This document shows, one piece after another, positions 61,180 to 64,000 of a stretch of DNA of 64,000 bases. The stretch spans positions 36,928,447 through 36,992,446 of the forward strand of contig NC_083564.1 in assembly GCF_019925205.1 (NCBI RefSeq), given 5' to 3'. The stretch's first letter is position 1, and the number at the start of each line of letters is the position of its first letter. The notes under the pieces were generated by a model. It was not told the DNA's origin. It did no database searches and saw only the letters and a program-made list of their open reading frames with translations. Origin of the DNA: Metopolophium dirhodum. Its lineage: Eukaryota > Arthropoda > Insecta > Hemiptera > Aphididae. A program made the translations under genes and the position numbers.

Positions 61180-62324
61180 CTGAGCAAGATTATGGGTGTT
61201 ATCATTTTCAGTTCGTGACGGATTGCTAGACGCTCAAACTTTTAAACATTCCCGCCAAAGCGCCAAGCCTCATCACTTATCCTTATCATAAATCCTAAAC
61301 TTTCGTCTTACAACCTTTGCGACTTTTATAGTTCCAACGACATTGTCTCCAAAATCGGTACCCACTCTCAGCGATTCCAACGGGCCCCGAGTTTCACTTA
61401 GAGCTAGTAATTTTATAAAAACACTATTGGGAAGACAGATTAACACTGGGACCGCTGTCGACGCCTATCGTACTGATGGTTAGGCGGGTTCCCCTCTACG
61501 TGGAGTCGGGAGATTGTATGTATTTTCCCGACATTTCGCATATATTTTGCTTTAAGTGAAGTGTATTTGATAATATTAGTAGAAATTTTACTTACCAACG
61601 TATACAGTTAGCTATAAAAGCGTATAAAGTTTCGATACCAAAATTCATTTATTATAAAAAGTAAAATAACCAATATAAAATTATATATATACATCCCGAA
61701 TCGGAAGGTACAAATTGTTTCCACCAGAGCGCGTTTTGTTAATCTGTTTCCCCAATTTATTAGTCCGTGTTATCAACAAATTTTCAGGTACAACTGGTGG
61801 AAATTTCTGGTACTGGTATTATTCTTTAATCTGTGGTACTGGCACGAAGATATTTACTATGGTATTATTAACAAAAATACGAATACCTCATATTATTATT
61901 ATTATCAAAGATTATAAAATATATTATCCGTCATTCATCCGTACACAATATTTATTAATTTTATTAAAATATTATTTAGTATATTTTACTATTTTACTAT
62001 TTGCCTACATTGCCACATTGGCTGCAGTATTTGTTATTATGAAAGTGGAGAGTATTAATGCTAAAATATTTTAATTAATCTGTTAGTTTAAATGTTCAAT
62101 TTACAAGACATTCATTTTTCAGTTATTTTAAAATATTTGTTTTGAGTGTATGTAACCAATTTACTACTTTTAATGTTATGCCGTTATGGTTATTGACATT
62201 TAACATGATTCTATTATAGTATCATTATATAATTAACAAATGTATTTAATCTATAATAATATAAAACCAGTACTTAGTACGTTTAAGTATATTTTCATTG
62301 TTTCATACTTTCATTAAATAACCA
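61180..62324. other. Intergenic DNA upstream of IMMP1L
   Basis: 61200-61540 is GC-richer than its surroundings but codes for nothing I recognise. The 119-codon open frame at 61715-62074 is hydrophobic and AT-driven, with no family resemblance. The IMMP1L promoter should be near the right end. Confidence 0.4.
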
Positions 62325-63256
62325 ATGTTTAAAAAAGTAGGGAGTTTTGGTTTTACATCTTTTAAATATTTTTGTGTTGCTCATTGTATAACAGAATATG
62401 TAGCAGATATATTCTTAGTAAGTATTTTCATTCGCTGTTAATATAAACCCCTAACCTAAATCGATACATTTTTATTGGGAAATCTTAGTGTTCAGGTGAT
62501 TCCATGGAGCCAACTATCTACTCTGGTGATTTGGTAATTATTCAACGTTTCTCAAAGATAATCAAAAATGTAGATAAAGGAGATGTAATTATTGCTAAGT
62601 CTCCTGAAGAATATAACAAATTCATTATGAAGAGAGTGAAAGCTGTTGATGGCCAAATGGTTAGAAGAGGAATAAATTATCAAGTGGTAGGATTATATAA
62701 AATTGTACTGGAATTGTGTTAAATCATTTTAATTATAGTTGTCTTTGATTTATACTTTATATATTGATTCATATAAACTTTAAATTTAATCAATATTGAT
62801 AATATAGATATTTTTAATTTTGTCCCAACTCTAGCTATTACCCAACTTATTGTTTTGCTTCTAACAATGTACTATCCATTTTAAACTTCCTAATTTCCAT
62901 ATTCATTTTCTGTATACCGGTTATGATTTTTCTTTGAGATAAACACTGGACATCATTGATTTATATCAAAGTTGGAATTCGTCCACTTTTTTGGTGGCCT
63001 ATGTCCAGATATAGAACGATTGAACAGTACACATACTTTAGCCAGTTTAATCTTTGAATTTAAACCAACTTTAGTATGAACTTTTTTTAAATTATTAATT
63101 GTTATATAGGTACCAAGAGGCTCAGTATGGTTGGAAGGCGACAATCATACCAATTCAACAGATTCTTGGGATTTCGGTCCTGTACCTAAAGGATTAATAC
63201 ATGGACGAGTTGTTTGTCGAATTTGGCCTATATCACATTTCTCTATGAAAATTTGA
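62325..63256 (+). CDS. IMMP1L: Mitochondrial inner membrane protease subunit 1 (IMMP1L), 3 exons, 145 aa
   Basis: Signal-peptidase-type serine/lysine protease that removes sorting peptides from proteins delivered to the intermembrane space, working with IMMP2L. Exons 62325-62417, 62489-62686, 63110-63256; frame unbroken. Residues 1-31 give the membrane-anchor region with AHCITEYV, as in animal IMMP1L. The catalytic Ser36 lies in CSGDSMEPT, the general-base Lys79 in IMKRV, and the substrate-side box is VWLEGDNHTNSTDS, followed by FGPVPKGLIHGRV. Exon 2 has two possible donors six-base shifted by one codon (after 62683 or 62686); the second has better consensus and adds one Val. At 145 aa it is about 20 residues shorter than the human protein, mainly in the loop after KRV and at the C terminus. 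A poly(A) signal AATAAA lies at 63304-63309. Confidence 0.95.
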
Positions 63257-63309
63257 TGACATACCTTATGTAGTAATTAAGAAGCACAATGTAATATAAA
63301 TGTAATAAA

Positions 63310-64000
63310 ACGTTCATGTTGATGTTAGTAAAAATTAAAAAAAAAAAAACTAAATCCTCAATAATTTTTTATGAGCGTCTAAATTTAAAATGTTGACAAA
63401 ATTCACCAAAATCAGCAAATTACTTCGATTCAGAAATTCATAAAATCTTTCTATCTAATTCTCAGTTTTGAAAATGTAAGAAAGTGTAAGATTCCCCTAA
63501 GTTTTCCGACATAAAAAAAAAAAATGTTTACCGAAGTCGGTTAATTTAGTACGAGCTTCTGAAGCTAGACATTGAATATTCACTTGCAAATTAATACATT
63601 TTTGTATTTTTGTATCATTTTTGGCGACGCGTTTTCGTTTTGCGACAGCCAGACATTGTTCCCACTACGGTGGTGCGTCATGCGCTGCCACGGAACAAAG
63701 ACACGCCCATGTGCACAACTAGGCCGCCGAAGCCTGATCCTATTTGGAATAGAGTATAGAATGGTTTACTTATTTTGTTGTTATTCAAAAACTAATAACC
63801 GTAGGTACTTTAAATTTTCATCAAATGTTAATTTTATATTTTTCTATACATAGTAACATTTCAAATTTTTTTAGTTTTTATTCTATAAATTTAATTTAAT
63901 ACAAGGTTCCGTATTAGTTGTTATAATAGCAGTTGATAAATTTTAAAAATCCAGTCATGATTTTTTTTTTATCAATTTTTAATGTTCAAATTTTTACAAA
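63310..64000. mobile_element. Dispersed repeat remnants at the window edge
   Basis: 63910-64000 (AAGGTTCCGTATTAGTTG, AATAGCAGTTGATAAATTTTAAA, then T-run and ATCAATTTTTAATGTTCAAATTTTTACAAA-like end) matches the order of blocks at about 38290-38400 inside the hAT-like element and more loosely 31340-31390. 63620-63740 is a GC-rich island without recognisable coding content. The repeat continues beyond the window, so its ends are unseen. Confidence 0.55.

Noticed and set aside
61715..62074. 119-codon hydrophobic + frame that might be a small membrane protein
   Set aside because: Hydrophobicity follows from AT-rich codons (Ile, Leu, Phe, Tyr). No family motif, no upstream signal. Transcript evidence could overturn this.
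1..64000. CRISPR arrays, operons, bacterial or symbiont sequence, rRNA and tRNA genes
   Set aside because: No spaced identical repeats, no cloverleaf that I could fold by eye, no dense coding. All genes have spliceosomal introns. A tRNA scan was not possible here and would be the decisive test for tRNAs.

Overview
The window is AT-rich animal DNA with short GT..AG introns, poly(A) signals, and many small inverted-repeat transposon remnants. It is almost certainly from a sap-sucking insect, most likely an aphid. The protein-coding genes look insect-like (Cht6-type chitinase, Merlin, CRAL-TRIO). One decayed transposon-encoded protein resembles a family I remember as very abundant in aphid genomes. 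The species call is inference. I see no bacterial, viral or CRISPR sequence.

Layout. 1-11312 has no coding exon. It is low-complexity AT-rich DNA with a few CpG-rich patches, and it probably holds the promoter and untranslated first exon of the chitinase gene. 11313-21336 (+) is a 17-exon chitinase of the Cht6 type: GH18, chitin-binding domain, very long Thr-rich linker, second chitin-binding domain. 21760-27760 is repeat-dominated, with a 2.2-kb long-inverted-repeat element carrying a nested hAT-like insertion, and a second foldback element with a decayed transposon gene. 27794-33559 (-) is a complete six-exon CRAL-TRIO lipid-transfer gene with transposon insertions in its introns. 34000-44900 is a transposon graveyard with nested insertions and clear target-site duplications. 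45041-46274 (+) is TXNL1 (thioredoxin plus PITH domain), tail-to-tail with 46449-48289 (-) THG1 (tRNA-His guanylyltransferase). 50837-55007 (-) is a 12-exon Merlin/NF2 gene, head-to-head with 55601-56720 (+) TMEM134. 57000-62300 is AT-rich with several repeats. 62325-63256 (+) is IMMP1L, the catalytic subunit of the mitochondrial inner-membrane protease. The last 0.7 kb is repeat-like.

The six genes do unrelated jobs: cuticle chitin turnover, lipid transfer, proteasome-associated redox control, tRNA maturation, Hippo signalling and growth control, and mitochondrial presequence processing (plus a small membrane protein). Their arrangement is that of ordinary eukaryotic neighbours. All exon models were built by hand: each has GT..AG borders, an unbroken reading frame across all junctions and a final length normal for the family. 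I found no convincing new biological system. The most unusual material is the nested transposon architecture, several near-perfect hairpins, and the exon design of the chitinase linker.
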